Part shown: in pieces, positions 37,801-49,610 of the stretch
Layout of the letters: each line of letters begins with the position of its first letter
Position numbering within the stretch: position 1 is the first letter of the stretch
DNA from: Nematostella vectensis
Lineage: Eukaryota; Cnidaria; Anthozoa; Actiniaria; Edwardsiidae
DNA: 64,000 bases
Direction: 5' to 3'
Assembly: GCF_932526225.1 (NCBI RefSeq)
Contig: NC_064038.1
Location: 15,865,575-15,929,574 of the forward strand
Made by a program: the position numbers and the translations under genes
Notes under the pieces: generated by a model
Told to the model about the DNA's origin: nothing
Database searches by the model: none
Seen by the model: the letters and a program-made list of their open reading frames with translations, nothing else

Positions 37801-39272
37801 GCAATCTGGACAGCAGCCACATAACGACATAGTCCTCCGTGTCCTTGGGGAAGGTGATGATGACGTCACATGTCTTGGAAGGCGTGGAGCTCTCCCACAG
37901 CTTAGAGGACAGCACGAACTTACCGGCCTTTTTGAAGCCGCGGCCTGAAACTAGAGCAAAAACCCTCAGCAACATTTCCATACCACTGCCCTAACAAGAT
38001 TTTATTCAGTTTGTCCCTCATGGAATAATCTTAAAGCATGGTATAACCAAATGCGTAAACCGTGCTTACGGGCTAGCTGTGTTACAACCCGAACTATCCA
38101 CACTGGTGACAACACCTTGTGGGCGCATGCGCAGATTATAATCCGCAATTTTGTTCCCAGAGCCCGGGTACTTTTGTGCTAGCGGCACGATTTAAGTTAC
38201 GTGGGACCTGGGAACGAGATTTGCACAAAAGCTGACTTAGGGAACCTTTTTCAAACTATGACACAAGGACCTGCAAAGGCGATGCACGGAAAGCGTCCGC
38301 TTTAACAAGTATAAAAGTTGATATTTTCTAGGTAATGCGCGAAAAGACAAGAGCATCTGCGTTTATAGTACCTTCGCCTTCATCCTTTTTGAAGATATCA
38401 GCAGCTGCTGTCTTCACTGGAAATAGATATGATCAATCGTTAGCATGTTTTTCGCACCTTATCCTATTTCATAAAATCATTTCTTGATTCAAGGACGAAA
38501 CAAAAGTGACCCTAAACATTCAACAAGATACATTTCCTTTGATACATTACTTTACAAAGCTGTTAATAGTTTTGAATGTAGCGTTTTCTTCCTCCAGTAT
38601 TTTTTTATAACAGTTTACAGATACGGTGCCACAGCCAGTAATTTAAATTGGAAACTATAGGTTATAGAAACCGGAGCAAAAGTTAAACCGATGTACACGA
38701 TAAACTTGGTGTGCTATGGAATTCCGAAAGAGTTGTTTGTCATTTTACGGGTAGGTCCATTCAGGGTAGATAATATTTTATGGGCGAAGTCTTTAGATGC
38801 CATTTTATTGCCATTTCAAAAATAGGACAAAGAAATCTTTGTAAGTGGAGTGTACTGGTTGACATAGTAATAAGAAATTGTAATTGCATAATTAAGCAAA
38901 AACGTAACTAAACGGTTAAATTAAAACCACGGTAACTACAACTATCCAGAAAAGTAAGTAGAAAATAAACCGCATAAGTTATGCATGACTCGGCATAGCA
39001 CACTGTATGGTTAAAACTTGATTCTTGCTAATTGTTGCTTCCAATAAAAGTTGAGGTTCGTTGTGATTTTGCGCGTACTTGGCGTAAATGCCTCGGAGTG
39101 GTTTATCTTTATGTTACACACTTTATCTTACGAAAAGTTTGCTGTTCCATAGCGGATATCTAAGAACAGGTACCAGTAGAAGCTGCAAGGACAGGCCAAG
39201 CGTACAATTAAAGGTCTCATGTTAAAGTGCGAATTTACCTTGAGAACTCGTCCTCTTTTCCGGAATAGGCAT
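31860..39272 (-). CDS. ANO8: Anoctamin-8-like (TMEM16H) membrane protein
   Basis: Anoctamin-family membrane protein; vertebrate ANO8 tethers ER to plasma membrane. Fourteen phase-consistent coding exons: 39272-39239, 38416-38372, 37944-37715, 37036-36808, 36578-36462, 36086-35797, 35110-34831, 34126-34071, 33629-33555, 33390-33172, 32768-32577, 32506-32375, 32112-32002, 31928-31860 (692 aa). Diagnostic blocks are CDVIITFPKDTEDYVVMWLL, DDICEYFGVKIAMYFAWLG, AELAYRWGTLDMP, YENHLIIKLVSFQFFNAYLS and FIQFGYVVLFSSAFPLAALC, with about ten hydrophobic segments. Residues typical of ANO8 rather than ANO10 recur. It ends 23 codons after the last shared block, lacking the long disordered tail of vertebrate ANO8, and has a Lys/Glu-rich cytoplasmic insert (exon 10). 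Confidence 0.92.
32870..33130. repeat. Degenerate minisatellite in ANO8 intron 10
   Basis: Repeats of acacgtgatcagcttgcgat with gacgaaaaccatgaaa-type spacers, period about 40-48 bp, five or six copies. CACGTG E-box-like cores recur in each copy. Confidence 0.65.
33816..33924. repeat. (TACAA)n microsatellite
   Basis: About 21 uninterrupted copies of the pentanucleotide TACAA in ANO8 intron 8. The apparent 128-codon frame on the other strand is this repeat. Confidence 0.9.
34258..34345. repeat. Short tandem repeat, 15-16-bp unit
   Basis: Five or six copies of agcagcctgagtcgtg in ANO8 intron 7, followed by a run of C. Confidence 0.75.
35605..35845 (-). repeat. Diverged tandem copies of the 3' end of ANO8 exon 6 and its donor
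   Basis: On the minus strand the end of exon 6 reads ATGCCATCAGAAGCCCTCAA ... GGATCCAAGGCCCC then TTTTCAGG|GTAAGAACGA. Downstream in the intron a related block (ATGCCCCCAGAGACTCTCAA ... GGATCCGAGGCCC ... GAGTAAGATCGAA, about 35660-35725) and a weaker third (AAGTCCCTTTAGGATCCAAG, about 35605-35650) follow. Only the first has the intact frame and donor. Confidence 0.65.
37112..37311. repeat. Dispersed repeat family, copy 1 (ANO8 intron 3)
   Basis: The stretch from caggcccgtaccaggattt, through a long run of G, to aaatagcacgtctattgaga matches 51431-51690 over most of its length. No open frame and no clear end structure, so the class is unknown. Confidence 0.7.
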
Positions 39273-40095
39273 TTTGACGAGAAGCAAAACTACTTTCCTA
39301 GCTTCCTCTTTGCAGCCTTCCGAGCAAAGACTTCTAAGCAGACAACTTAAACCGTTCCTTGAGGACGCGGACCGCAACGTGCTCTGATTGGTTGTTTTTT
39401 AATACCTTAATCGTGATTGGTCAGTTTAGCAGGTCCAACGGGTGGCTGTTTACTGGGAAAAATCCAGGATTTTCCTCATTAAAAAAAACTAATGGCATCT
39501 GAAAACAACAATCATTGCAAAAGAATATTTCCGACCGTAATATATTAAGTCATCAAGGAGCAAGAGGGCGCTTAACTCTATTTTCAAAAATCATAAAACA
39601 GAAAACAAAACGGAAACACTAAATGAAAAACAGCGAAATTCACAAGCGAGTGCGTAGAGTAAAGGAAACGGACAAAGAAATCAATGTTTAATGGCATCGC
39701 CTTCTCTTCAATAAAAGCATAATTTAATACTCTATTGTAACTTTCCTTTTTCTTTTTACGATTTATTGCAGATGTACCGCGATATGTTTTCCAGGTTACG
39801 TCTTTGTCCATGTCTATTACTTTTAGGTTTTCCGTTGGCCACGGTTTGCCAATAAAAAAAAAGATAGAAGGAACGGGACTGAAAAATAGCAAGTTTTTGT
39901 GTTGTTCGCTGCGCACCTAGTCGTCTGTCTTAGAGCGAGCTGCATTCCCTGCAATCATATTCTCTACCGTGTTTGTTTATCATACAGGAATCTTAAAAAG
40001 GTAATTACAGTGCTTGACAAAATCCCTGGACTATACACTTATTTTAAATATGCAATAAGGTTGCACTGGAGAATCGATTTGTCGTATCTTGCAGT

Positions 40096-40214
40096 GGGCC
40101 CGGTTCCTTGAAAGCAGGTTAGCGCTTATCAAATATGATTAAGGAAACATTTGATTGAATAACAACCTTATTTATCCCTGAGCTAGCGTTAACCTGCTTT
40201 TAGGAACCCGGCCC
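40096..40214. mobile_element. MITE related to the Harbinger ends
   Basis: A 119-bp fold-back with arms GGGCCCGGTTCCTTGAAAGC and, inverted, GCTTTTAGGAACCCGGCCC. The arms resemble the 21989-27921 Harbinger ends (GGGCCGGTTCCTGAAAAG) and have a similar gcgcttat/agcgttaac interior. It is probably a non-autonomous relative. Confidence 0.7.
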
Positions 40215-42738
40215 TGGTCTCAGCGTCTACAGGCCCACACACAAGAATTCACTTATTTGCCTCATCATTTATTTGATACCCATGTAGCACTGCGGGTTAA
40301 GACGCATGCCTTTCCAAGCGGATACAACCTTATGTGAAATATGTTCAAACAAAAGGTTGACGCTAATATCTTGGTATGTTGACCGGGGGTACGCAGGTGG
40401 AGCCTACCCCCCCCATTTCTTATTGTGAAATATCTTCAATTATTTTGCTTTTTCCATATGTTATATAGGCCTGCGCATCCCCCCCCCCCGCTACACGCCT
40501 GTTCTTCGGTTGTTATAGACCAGAATCAGAACATAGGGTTTAACAATCCCTGCTACACGAGGACTAAATGCGCAGATGCGCAATTAATGGCGTAGCTACC
40601 CTCATGTTTTATCTTACTCGAGTATAGGTTATCCTACATTTTTTTACACCAAGTTCTACAATCGTATTATGTGTCGCAATGTGATAACTTCTCGGTAACT
40701 GGATTAGGAGGGGGATTTATCATGAAATTATAGGTTTGGTTCGTTTCAGCTTCAAATGACCCTGCAGTCGATTTAAATTATTCTAATTTTTGTTTTTTTA
40801 TAGTTATAACAATTTTGCCCTTACAATAATTCCGAGTAAGGAAGAAACGATTAAAGTACAAATCTTTGATTTTCATTGACTTAAGTTTGACTTTTGGTCA
40901 CAACGATGCAACAAGTTCGGCTGAATATATATATGTTTTTCAATTTCCGAGCTACAGTTTATACCTTCATATAAAGAAATAATAATAATCTGTTTTCTAA
41001 AACATAAATTTCAATCTCCTACCCAGTGTCCATATCTGTTGGTGTCGTTCCCTTGTGGTGTCTAAAAAAACACGGGCCTTTTTCATCACCGCGTAAACAT
41101 ATTACGATAAGCCACTATTATTTCTGTTCCATCAGATTTCGTCCAAGTAAGTCTATGTTTGAATATATATATTTTAATGTCATGTTTGTGTAGGCTGTGT
41201 TTGGATGCATAAGATTATTTAAAAATCAAGTTTCCCAGCTACCACAAAGCCACTTAGACATCCAATTATGACAGATTTGAATTTAAATGTTAATGAGCAT
41301 TTATTTAAGAAAAAAGAGTAATTACTGATCGCATAGTGGGAAGTGGTCCGTAATAATAATGATCTAAGAAATATATGGCTGGCTTGTGCCGACGCGCGCT
41401 ACCGTGACCACCAATGCCATCACCATGAAAGAAACCCTTTTGATTAGCACGAAGTGTATGACTAGAGGGATCCCGTCGTACTTGCACTCTAGCAGGCGTC
41501 TCGAGTGTTTTGGGCCTTTTATTGGGGAACAAGGGCTTTTATCGATTCAGGGCTCCCTCAACAAAGGGAGCGTGGCATACAAAAAAGCTCCCTACCCTAC
41601 TTAGGTTTGATCTACGCCATGCGCGAGCAAAATGCGCAGATCGCTCCGATTGTGTCGGCAGGGATTTTATTTTTTTTGTCCCCCAAAGGAAGCCCAATTC
41701 ATTCAAATATTGAAAGTAAGAAAAAAACAAACAAACAAACAAACAAACAAAAAAAAAAACACTCGAGATGCCTGCGAAGGCGGCTACTTTAACTCAAGCA
41801 TTTCTTTGCCTCTCTGGATGGCTAGTTTAGTTTATGTCAATCAGTAAGTCTCTCCCTTTTTCATCGGGTTTTTGAAATTTAAATTGCTTTCACAAATCTG
41901 TCAAGTGGACCCAAATCGTCCCATGACAGTTAATCAAAGCCTCGTCTACAGGCGCCTTTTATTGGAAAAAATTGGCTTTTATCGATTTCGGGTTTCCTCC
42001 GACGTGAGCATGCCGCTTTTCATAGGAAGCGAAATGTTTTAAAGTTATTTTTTGGCATGTTTGTTTTCGGTGAATAAAAGACCTATCATATCATGAGATC
42101 ATGCCGGGGTGTACACACGACTACATGAGGAAATTCAAAACCCACATAATATTGCTTTCAACAAAAGCCACATCCTCTTAATATTTTGCATCGGTAGTAG
42201 AAGGGTTGTTCGAGTGTATTACTCAGTGTGCTTTTGTCATTCCATCTTCTCGGCCAAACCGGCTGCCTAAAATGTGTCGGTAAATATTCGCTCGTGTGAA
42301 CAAGGATTTCTTGGTGAAATACATGTTTTGTTGTCAAATGAATAATAATTTTTAGGGGTGATGTTTACCGGAAACGAGATTTATAGTGTCAGAGTCATGT
42401 GTCGAACCCGCAAAATGTTTGTGTGATGGAAGGTCAAAAGTTTGGTTGATCTGAGGAAAGCGGGCCATAGAAAGCTGTACTATGTTTATGCTGTATTCCT
42501 TTCAGTAGCAATTTAAGGTTGTGTATTTGTTTTGGACTCTGTTTATGGGTTTTACGCCGGGCAATGTAATAAATAGAAGTATTGTGTTGGAATTTAATAT
42601 TTTTTAAGTCACGTTGTTTAGAAATCGAGTCGCTGTTAACCCTTAATTATGCTTCAAGAATTACTAGTATTTCTTCTGCTTTCCCTTTGTCCATTACCGC
42701 AATTCCTTGGGGTTGATTTCGGGGACTCCTCGGTATCG

Positions 42739-42826
42739 TTTCGGGTCCGAGGATCAGTTGGGGTACTTTTGGGGATCATTTCGGGTCCTGGGATCGTTTC
42801 GGGTCCTGGGATCATTTCGGGTCCTG
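42739..42826. repeat. 20-bp tandem repeat
   Basis: Copies of tcgggtcctgggatcatttc or its variants (gatcgtt, gatcatt), about four, the first two diverged. Confidence 0.7.
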
Positions 42827-42970
42827 TACAGCTCTGGCTCGGCATTTTTGTTTTGCTATGCCTTTGTAACATTTTCCGTTCTCACCAAGTCACCTTCAAT
42901 CTAGAACTGCAATCCCTTTGTCGATATTCTCATGGGATGTGAAGCACGCAAACAAACGCACACGACAGGA

Positions 42971-43120
42971 CAAAGGGACAAAGGTAAGGCCTGGGACAAA
43001 GGTAAGGCCTGGGACAAAGGTAGGGCTTAGGACAAAGGTAAGGCCTGGGACAAAGGTAAGGCCTGGGACAAAGGTAAGGCCTGGGACAAAGGTAAGGCCT
43101 GGGACAAAGGTAAGGCCTGA
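42971..43120. repeat. 18-bp tandem repeat
   Basis: About eight copies of gacaaaggtaaggcctgg, with one variant (gtagggctta). Confidence 0.85.
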
Positions 43121-43491
43121 TAGTGTTACATAAAAGTGTTACATGTATAAAGCGATTGAACAATAAAATATGTTATATATATATATTTTTAAACTATTTG
43201 TATCATTTTTATCTGCACTCTATGTCAAAACCAGGTACCTCCCCCCCCCCCTTTCGAAATGGGTCAGTACGCAGCTCTTAGAAGCTGCAATTTGATTGGG
43301 CAAATGAACAATATCCGCACCTCGACACAAAGAACGAGAAGAATAGAGACAAAAGAACTTCTTTGTAGAACAAAGATAATAGGAGACAAAGCCGCTGCGT
43401 ACTGCGTACCCAATCCCCCCCAAGGATTACTTTATACTAGCGAAGGGCCTAGAATGAATACTGATTGCTGAATAACTGAATTACAGATCTG

Positions 43492-46484
43492 TCAGCTTTC
43501 ACATTCATCATTAAGTTGGTCATGATCTTCCATCATATCGTCATCACTGTCATCATCTTGTGTACTGCTAACAGAAGCTCCACCGCTCCCTTCTCCTTTT
43601 TCCAGGTGTCTAAAAAACGTCCCTGGAATAAGCAAATCGCTATCACTGACAGGAACAAGACAAGTTCCAAGAGTGGAACTCTCAATTTGGAGCAAGTGTC
43701 AAGTGACCCCTCTGTGGTGACATAAACATTTAAAAGTTAATTATTTCTGAATTTGTTGTCCTAATCCTCCGAGGGTATTACAAAACTGACCAGGTGCAAT
43801 ATTTTTTCAGTAAATTATGAAACTATTTAACGTCTGATTTGTCGAATTGTGGACACAATGCTGCTAACTTTATTTAACCATAATTTCATAGCAACTGCTA
43901 TCACTTGGACTCTAGGCACCAAACCCTTTATGCCTTGCAGTTATGATCATATTTGCTTTTAGAGGCTTGACTGGCAGAAAACGCATAGTATACCCGATCC
44001 ATCACACAAAAATGTATTTGCATTGTAAACTTATGGTTAGGTAACTTTAGATATGTGATTGTGCACAGCATACCATCAAGTGCAAAACAGAGACATTTAG
44101 TCTTTAGTTAGATCAGATAATTCTAAGAGCCATTTCGCTTTCTATTACTCAAATGCTACCCTGGGTACCAGAGTCTCCAGTTTGTTTACCATGTGCCCTG
44201 TACTGACTATGAGGAGCGAAGCGACAAGCCTCTGGACGCATTTCTTCAATCAATGTTTTTTAGAGCTGATTGGCTGGTTGGTTATAATCCCCTGATGGCA
44301 GTTTGTGATTTGTCTATTCATAACATGTGATCTTGAAACTCACAAAACCGTATTTTTTTCCTGAAGTTTCTCACAACAGCTATGGTGCCGCCGATATAAA
44401 TAACGAAGGACATGTATAGATAATGCTCTTTCGGGAACACTCAAATTGCAATTTCTGCATATAGAAGCTTTTAAGGCTAAACAGCATAAGGCTGTTGTTG
44501 GATTTTTGGAGGAAAGGACGTGTTTGTGGCACTGCCAACAGGATGGGGGAAGTCTTTGTGCTTTCAAGTTCTACCAGCGCTGTGCTCAGCAATCAACTAG
44601 TGGCTGTCTTTCAAGAAAAGATATTAAAATGTGGATACTTGATTGAAGAAATGTTAACATTGCTTGTTACGGCTCTTGTTGTTGGAGTGAAGCTCGAGCC
44701 TCTGGTACCTAGGGTGCCCAAATGAGGTGCAATAAGGAGGCGAAACAATGTGGTGGAGGTGGGCCTTGCTTTGACTGCTCATGCCTTATCATGCTGACCT
44801 CATCACCCCGGGTTCCGGGGTACCACTATATTTAGTGGCTATAAAAACAATAATTAGAACAAAAGCATTATTCTGTTTAAGACTCATAATATAAATAAGC
44901 CCCTTACTTCTCTGCCTTTCACTCAATGTCCTTAGTTCCTGTTGGAGTTTGGCATCTTGGGCTGCTTGCTCCTCAGCAGATATCCCTGGTCTGAAATGAT
45001 TAATTATCAAACTGAATAGAAGCCTTTTGATGTACAGTAGATTGGCAATAAATCGAGGTTCCATTTTAATACCAGGCGAACTCGGTTATTAAATGTAAAG
45101 AATGTAAACAAGCTCCTCAGTTTTTATTATGGTTTCAAATATGCACTCTGGTATGTAGCCTATATTGATAGAGGGTCTCTACTGTAGAAATGCATCATGA
45201 AAAAGAGGTGAATTACAAAGACAGAATGGCAAAGTATCATGTACAGTAAGAGATGGGTGGAGTGCTTAAGCTAATGTCTCCCCTTTCTACACAGCTCATA
45301 TATCAGTTTTTTACAGTTTAAAACTGGTCAGGTTAGTCATAATTTTTTAAGTAATGCTTTGACTGGTAAAATTCTGGAAGGGAGGAACAACCCACGTGCA
45401 TATTGTACAGTATGTTCAAAAATGTTTTTACCTAATGTAATCATGCAGTAGTCAAACACAATGGGTTAAGGGATAAAGAGCTGTTGAGTGTATATACTGC
45501 AGAGGAAAATATAACAAAGGTATATAAAGGGTATAGAAATGTGGGGAATGAAAAGAAAAAGTGACATTATCCATATAATTTTCTTACTTTGTTACTACTT
45601 CTTCATTTTTCCCACATTTCTCACAAACACCTGCAGCCTGTGCACATGGCGTACACAGTGTGTGGTAGGCATGTTTGATAGTTTTCTGTTTACACTTGAC
45701 ACTGAAAAATAAAACACGCTATTATATGTACACCATTAGGGACAAATGCTGGGGAAAAAGCTTGATAAATTTTGGCCTTAAAATATCCTCAAAGTTTCAG
45801 CTCACCACTCAAAATATTGACAAACACTGACAAAAATTGTTTTGCTTGGAGTAAAAATTGCCAATACAGACCTATTAACACTGAAACCCCTGCTTTCATG
45901 GACTCCTTGTAATAATCCAAACTTTCCCTATGGACACATTTCCAGTTATTTCCACTAAATGTACAGTATGCGAAAATTGAGCCAAGTTGCAGTATTCTTC
46001 ATGACATGCATCCGTGGATTATTTGAGGGGAGACAAATAAAATGAGATCTATTTTGATTTATATATGAGTAAAAGTGGTTCAAGCGCTTGATTCAAGTAC
46101 AGCATACACATTCAAATTCAAAACCTTTATGCTTACTATTGAATTGCTGAGACAGTGTTGTATACTTAATATGTATGACCACGTGCAAATTGTAAACATT
46201 TAAAAAACTGATAATATTCATAAACACATCAATCAGATCAGCACTATGAGAAGCAGTAATCAACACGCTAAGTCTCACCATGTTTTAGGGGCTGTGAGCG
46301 GCTTGTATTTTTTGTATTTTCTCTTCCAGTCTATGGTTTCTTGACATCTAGCGCAGACTCCAGATATGGTAAATCCGTTAATTTGTTTTTGTTTTAAGGT
46401 ACTATCGTGGAGATTATTCTTGAAAGCTGATGTGTTCTGGAACTTTTGGGCTCTTTTAGAATTGTTTCCCTTCCTCGTACTCAT
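43492..46484 (-). CDS. C9orf85: C9orf85-family zinc-binding protein
   Basis: Four phase-consistent exons: 46484-46279, 45701-45588, 44990-44908, 43622-43492 (177 aa). Exon 1 encodes the conserved [18 protein letters not shown] block and [20 protein letters not shown]. Exon 2 encodes [20 protein letters not shown] and [12 protein letters not shown]. The CxxC pairs point to two or more zinc sites. Exon 4 is acidic ([11 protein letters not shown]). The family is broadly conserved in animals but functionally uncharacterised. Its start codon is 153 bp from that of SHLD2 on the opposite strand. Exon 3 might also read through to a short alternative end in the intron, but the phase-correct join to exon 4 is better. 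Confidence 0.85.
44158..44715. mobile_element. Possible non-autonomous DNA transposon in C9orf85 intron 3
   Basis: The left end ACCCTGGGTACCAGAG and the right end CTCTGGTACCTAGGGT are inverted repeats with one mismatch. No open frame and no clear target-site duplication (flanks aaatgct and gcccaaat do not match). The call rests on the ends alone. Confidence 0.5.
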
Positions 46485-46637
46485 ACTTTTCAAATCAAGT
46501 GTTTTTTAGCTGTGATAAAAACAAAACTATACTATAACATTCAATTTGGGATCAGCGGCTCATGTCAAATTATTTGAGCACTATAACCACGCGCCTGTTT
46601 CGTGAGAGTTCACCGCTGCTAATATGCGGGCTCAGAC
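46485..46637. promoter_or_regulatory. Bidirectional promoter of C9orf85 homologue and SHLD2
   Basis: 153 bp separate two divergent start codons. No TATA box was seen, and CpG dinucleotides cluster near 46587-46630 (cacgcgcctgtttcgtgag), as in many shared animal promoters. Confidence 0.6.
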
Positions 46638-49470
46638 ATGGCGGACGCCGCGGGGAAAAGCTGGTCACACATTCTTGTTTTTCTTCCACCGCCGTTAAAT
46701 TTGCAGAAAACAAAAAGACGGTTGTTTATCGAAGGTAATTTTAGGTTGATGCAAGCATAGATGGCCGCTCATTAGAATACCCTCACAAATCATCGTTACT
46801 TGCCACTTTCTATATCGAGACTTGGGCAAGGGCATTAGCAAAGAACGCTTGTTTTTCCTAAGCATGGCTTCTTTAGGAACCCTGTCATTTACATCATCTA
46901 GTCTTGTTTCTACCAATCTGTGAACAGAACTTCAATTAAAAAAAACAATACCTTTTCTGTTCTGAAATTCTGCCTAATATCATTGACGGAAGACGATGGT
47001 ATAGCAACCCCAATTCTTATCTAAACAACCCCCCCCTCCGTCCCACAGATATAGTCTGTGGCCCCAAAAACAGTATAATGAATTTTGCTATGCACACTTT
47101 TGATTAAGATCAAGATACCAGAGATATTTATGTTATATATTTATAATAACATTAATTGTTATTTTTTCAGGCTTGGTTAAACAAGAAGTAAAATGGCTCC
47201 GGGAAGACTTTTGTTTTAATGGGGGCCATCTTAGAATAGCTGATAGCTTACGTGCAGATACCTCTGAAAGCTCCCTCTTCTTAGATTACAACCCACAAGA
47301 AATTCAAGACTCTGTCCACTGTTACCTTGAGAGTGAGTTTACAGGAAATGTGCTGCAAGCAGGTATAAAAGATCTAGATGCTCAGCTGCAAAATGAATAT
47401 GATGAAATACAAGCTGCAAGTCAAATGCTTCTACAATGTGCAAAAGATAGCCCTGCAAATTCTAATCAGGGAAAAAATGGTAACCCTATTTCAAGAAGAT
47501 CAAGTCTTTATAGTCAAGTAGACCAAGTGCATCAAATGACACAAGATGATGCGTACACACAACAGTCTCTAAGAGTTTATGCAGAGAAGAACATTTCTAA
47601 ATTCACATGTGACACTACAACAGTTGAAATGTCACTGTCAGTAGCACCGTTATCATCAACGTCATTAACAAGTTCATCCTTGACAAGTAGCTCTATTTCA
47701 TCATCTTCACCGTCACCACTGAAAAATTTTACAACAGCTCACACTGATTTTCTGCAAATCAAATTGCCAGACATAGCTCAGAAACTTACTTCTTTGATAG
47801 ACTTCAAGCTTGGAATGTCACTCAGCAATATTATATGTGTGGTACTACAAGTAAACCCTATCAGAGAAATACAAATGAAATCTGGAGTGAATGCTGGTAG
47901 GTTTGTTGCACTATCATCCATCGTTGTTGCAGATGAGACCAAGCCTTACTTCAGGTTGACACTGTGGAGGGAGGCCTCAAAATGGGCTGAAAGGGTTAAG
48001 ACCGGAGAATTTATTGTCATGACATCTGTCAAAATTGAGAAATGGAAAGATGAGTATATTGGCCAGACAACGTATCAGTCAAGTCTTTATAATCTGCACC
48101 AGCCAGAGATGCCCTTGCCCTCTGACTGGTTGAAACTGGTGTCACAGACGAGAATTGACCAGTTGATGTCATGGGCAAGAAGAAGCCACAGGTATCTGTT
48201 TAGTCTTTCATACCCAGTCGAGGTGCGGCATAGAAGTATTGATGAGCTCAGAGGGAATAGTCTTGTACACTTTAAAGGCAAGCTGGTGAAGATTCTTTAC
48301 CAGAATCCAAAACGTGTGTATTCCTATGGCAACCAACGACTTCCTAAGCTTGTTGCAGGTAAGGTATTTTTCTGTGCACTAGTTTGAACTGTTTGGGCAT
48401 CCTTTCCACACTAATTAACATTCTGACTTAAACTATCATTTCCTTGTTATTCGCTCTCTAAAGAAAGCAGTTACCTTAAATGCTCTTGATGCCAAATAGC
48501 ATGAGGTTTTTTGAAAATACAGTTTAGCTAATTTCTTTATTTTGCTTTTTGTATAATTAAGTAACGAGATCCCAATTCTTTGGTGAATTTAATTCACATT
48601 GTGTGATGAATGCATACCGATAAGGTAATTTAATTGTTAGCTCTCTAAACAGTCTTTTGTTTGATGCAGGTTGTAAAACCAGACTCAAAAACAATATTTA
48701 CTATTATTTTAGTGTTGGAAGGTGCGGAGCAAAAAACTATTGACGCTTGCCTATGGGGTAGACAGGCCGACTGGCTGTCAGCACTGCAAAGGGGGGTGGG
48801 GTGTGTATGGGACTTGCAGTACCTTGCCGTTACGTATGACTCAACAATTGACGCCTTCACCCTACACACCACACCCAAGTCGACCAAGACTCTAATTCCA
48901 AATCAGGACCCGGTGTCAGCACTATTTTCTAAAAATACAGCCACAAGGTTTGAAAATCTGCAAGAGCTCCTGGATGAGAATTTTAATGGCACAGCTGTTG
49001 TAGAAGGAGTCATAGTTAGAATAGTGTTTAGTAGCAGTGATGGGTTAGTAAAGGTAGACAAAGAGCAAGATCTGAATAGTGCAGTGTTTCGGGGCTTGAC
49101 GTTTGTTGGTTGTGCAAGTTGTACGCGTGCACTTGAACAAGATCAAAATGGCATATACGGGCAGTGTACGTATTGCTTGTACAATTATGTCGATTATGGT
49201 TACTCAATTTCGCACTTCTTTAAACCAATTACTCTCACTTTTTCCAATAAATCAACAATCGAAGTAAGCGTTTCCCCGCGCTGTGCTTCGCGGATTCTGC
49301 GTTTGGACCCACGTGAGTTCTCGCGGGATCACATTCGAGAGGGCACGTGGAATGAACTTGCTTGCGCAGCGAGGGAGCTCTTGGAAAAGAGCAGAACACT
49401 CTATATTCGGGTGGAGACAAATATAGATGAGAATAGTTTTGTAAGTCGAAGAAATTTCTCACTTGTATAG
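46638..49470 (+). CDS. SHLD2: Shieldin complex subunit 2
   Basis: SHLD2 (FAM35A) is the single-stranded-DNA-binding part of shieldin, which protects double-strand break ends from resection. Three coding exons: 46638-46734, 47171-48363, 48670-49470 (696 aa). Exon 1 starts MADAAGKSWSHILVFLPPP. Exon 2 has a Ser-rich disordered part and then the first OB fold (SNIICVVLQVNPIREIQMKS, YFRLTLWREASKWAERVKTG). Exon 3 holds further OB folds with a CxxC...CxxC zinc insertion (VGCASCTRALEQ, YGQCTYCLYNY) and ends NIDENSFVSRRNFSLV, the conserved C-terminal strand. I chose the donor after GGTAAG at 48363 because the donor at 48358 gives a wrong phase. The stop codon abuts a MITE. Confidence 0.85.
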
Positions 49471-49610
49471 GTTGGTTCTCACTGGGACGCATGCGCGGCA
49501 TAAGTGAGAGAATGGGGAAAATCCAAGCCCAAGAAGTTCAACGGTTTGTAATCTCTTGCGTTCAGTGAAAATCGGCTAATTGCTCGCGTGCCTCCCAGCG
49601 AGAACGAACC
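49470..49610. mobile_element. MITE abutting the SHLD2 stop codon
   Basis: A 141-bp segment with terminal arms GGTTGGTTCTCACTGGGACG and, inverted, CCTCCCAGCGAGAACGAACC (about 26 bp, 4-5 mismatches). Its first G is the last base of the SHLD2 TAG. No target duplication recognised. Confidence 0.65.

Larger units (their letters stand above)
39273..43491. other. Intergenic region between ANO8 and the C9orf85 homologue
   Basis: Roughly 4.2 kb without a supportable gene. The first 150 bp (CCAAT/ATTGG boxes near 39388 and 39418, no TATA) should include the ANO8 promoter. The rest holds a MITE (40096-40214), diverged duplicates near 41510 and 41950, an (AAAC)n run near 41727, and two short minisatellites (42739-42826 and 42971-43120). 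Confidence 0.5.

Noticed and set aside
48355-48365. SHLD2 exon 2 donor at GCAG|GTAAGG (48358)
   Set aside because: It leaves a phase that makes exon 3 hit a stop within about 25 codons. The next GT (after 48363) keeps the conserved frame.
49470-49610. SHLD2 3' extension through the MITE
   Set aside because: The conserved C-terminal strand ends at the TAG and the following sequence is an inverted-repeat element.
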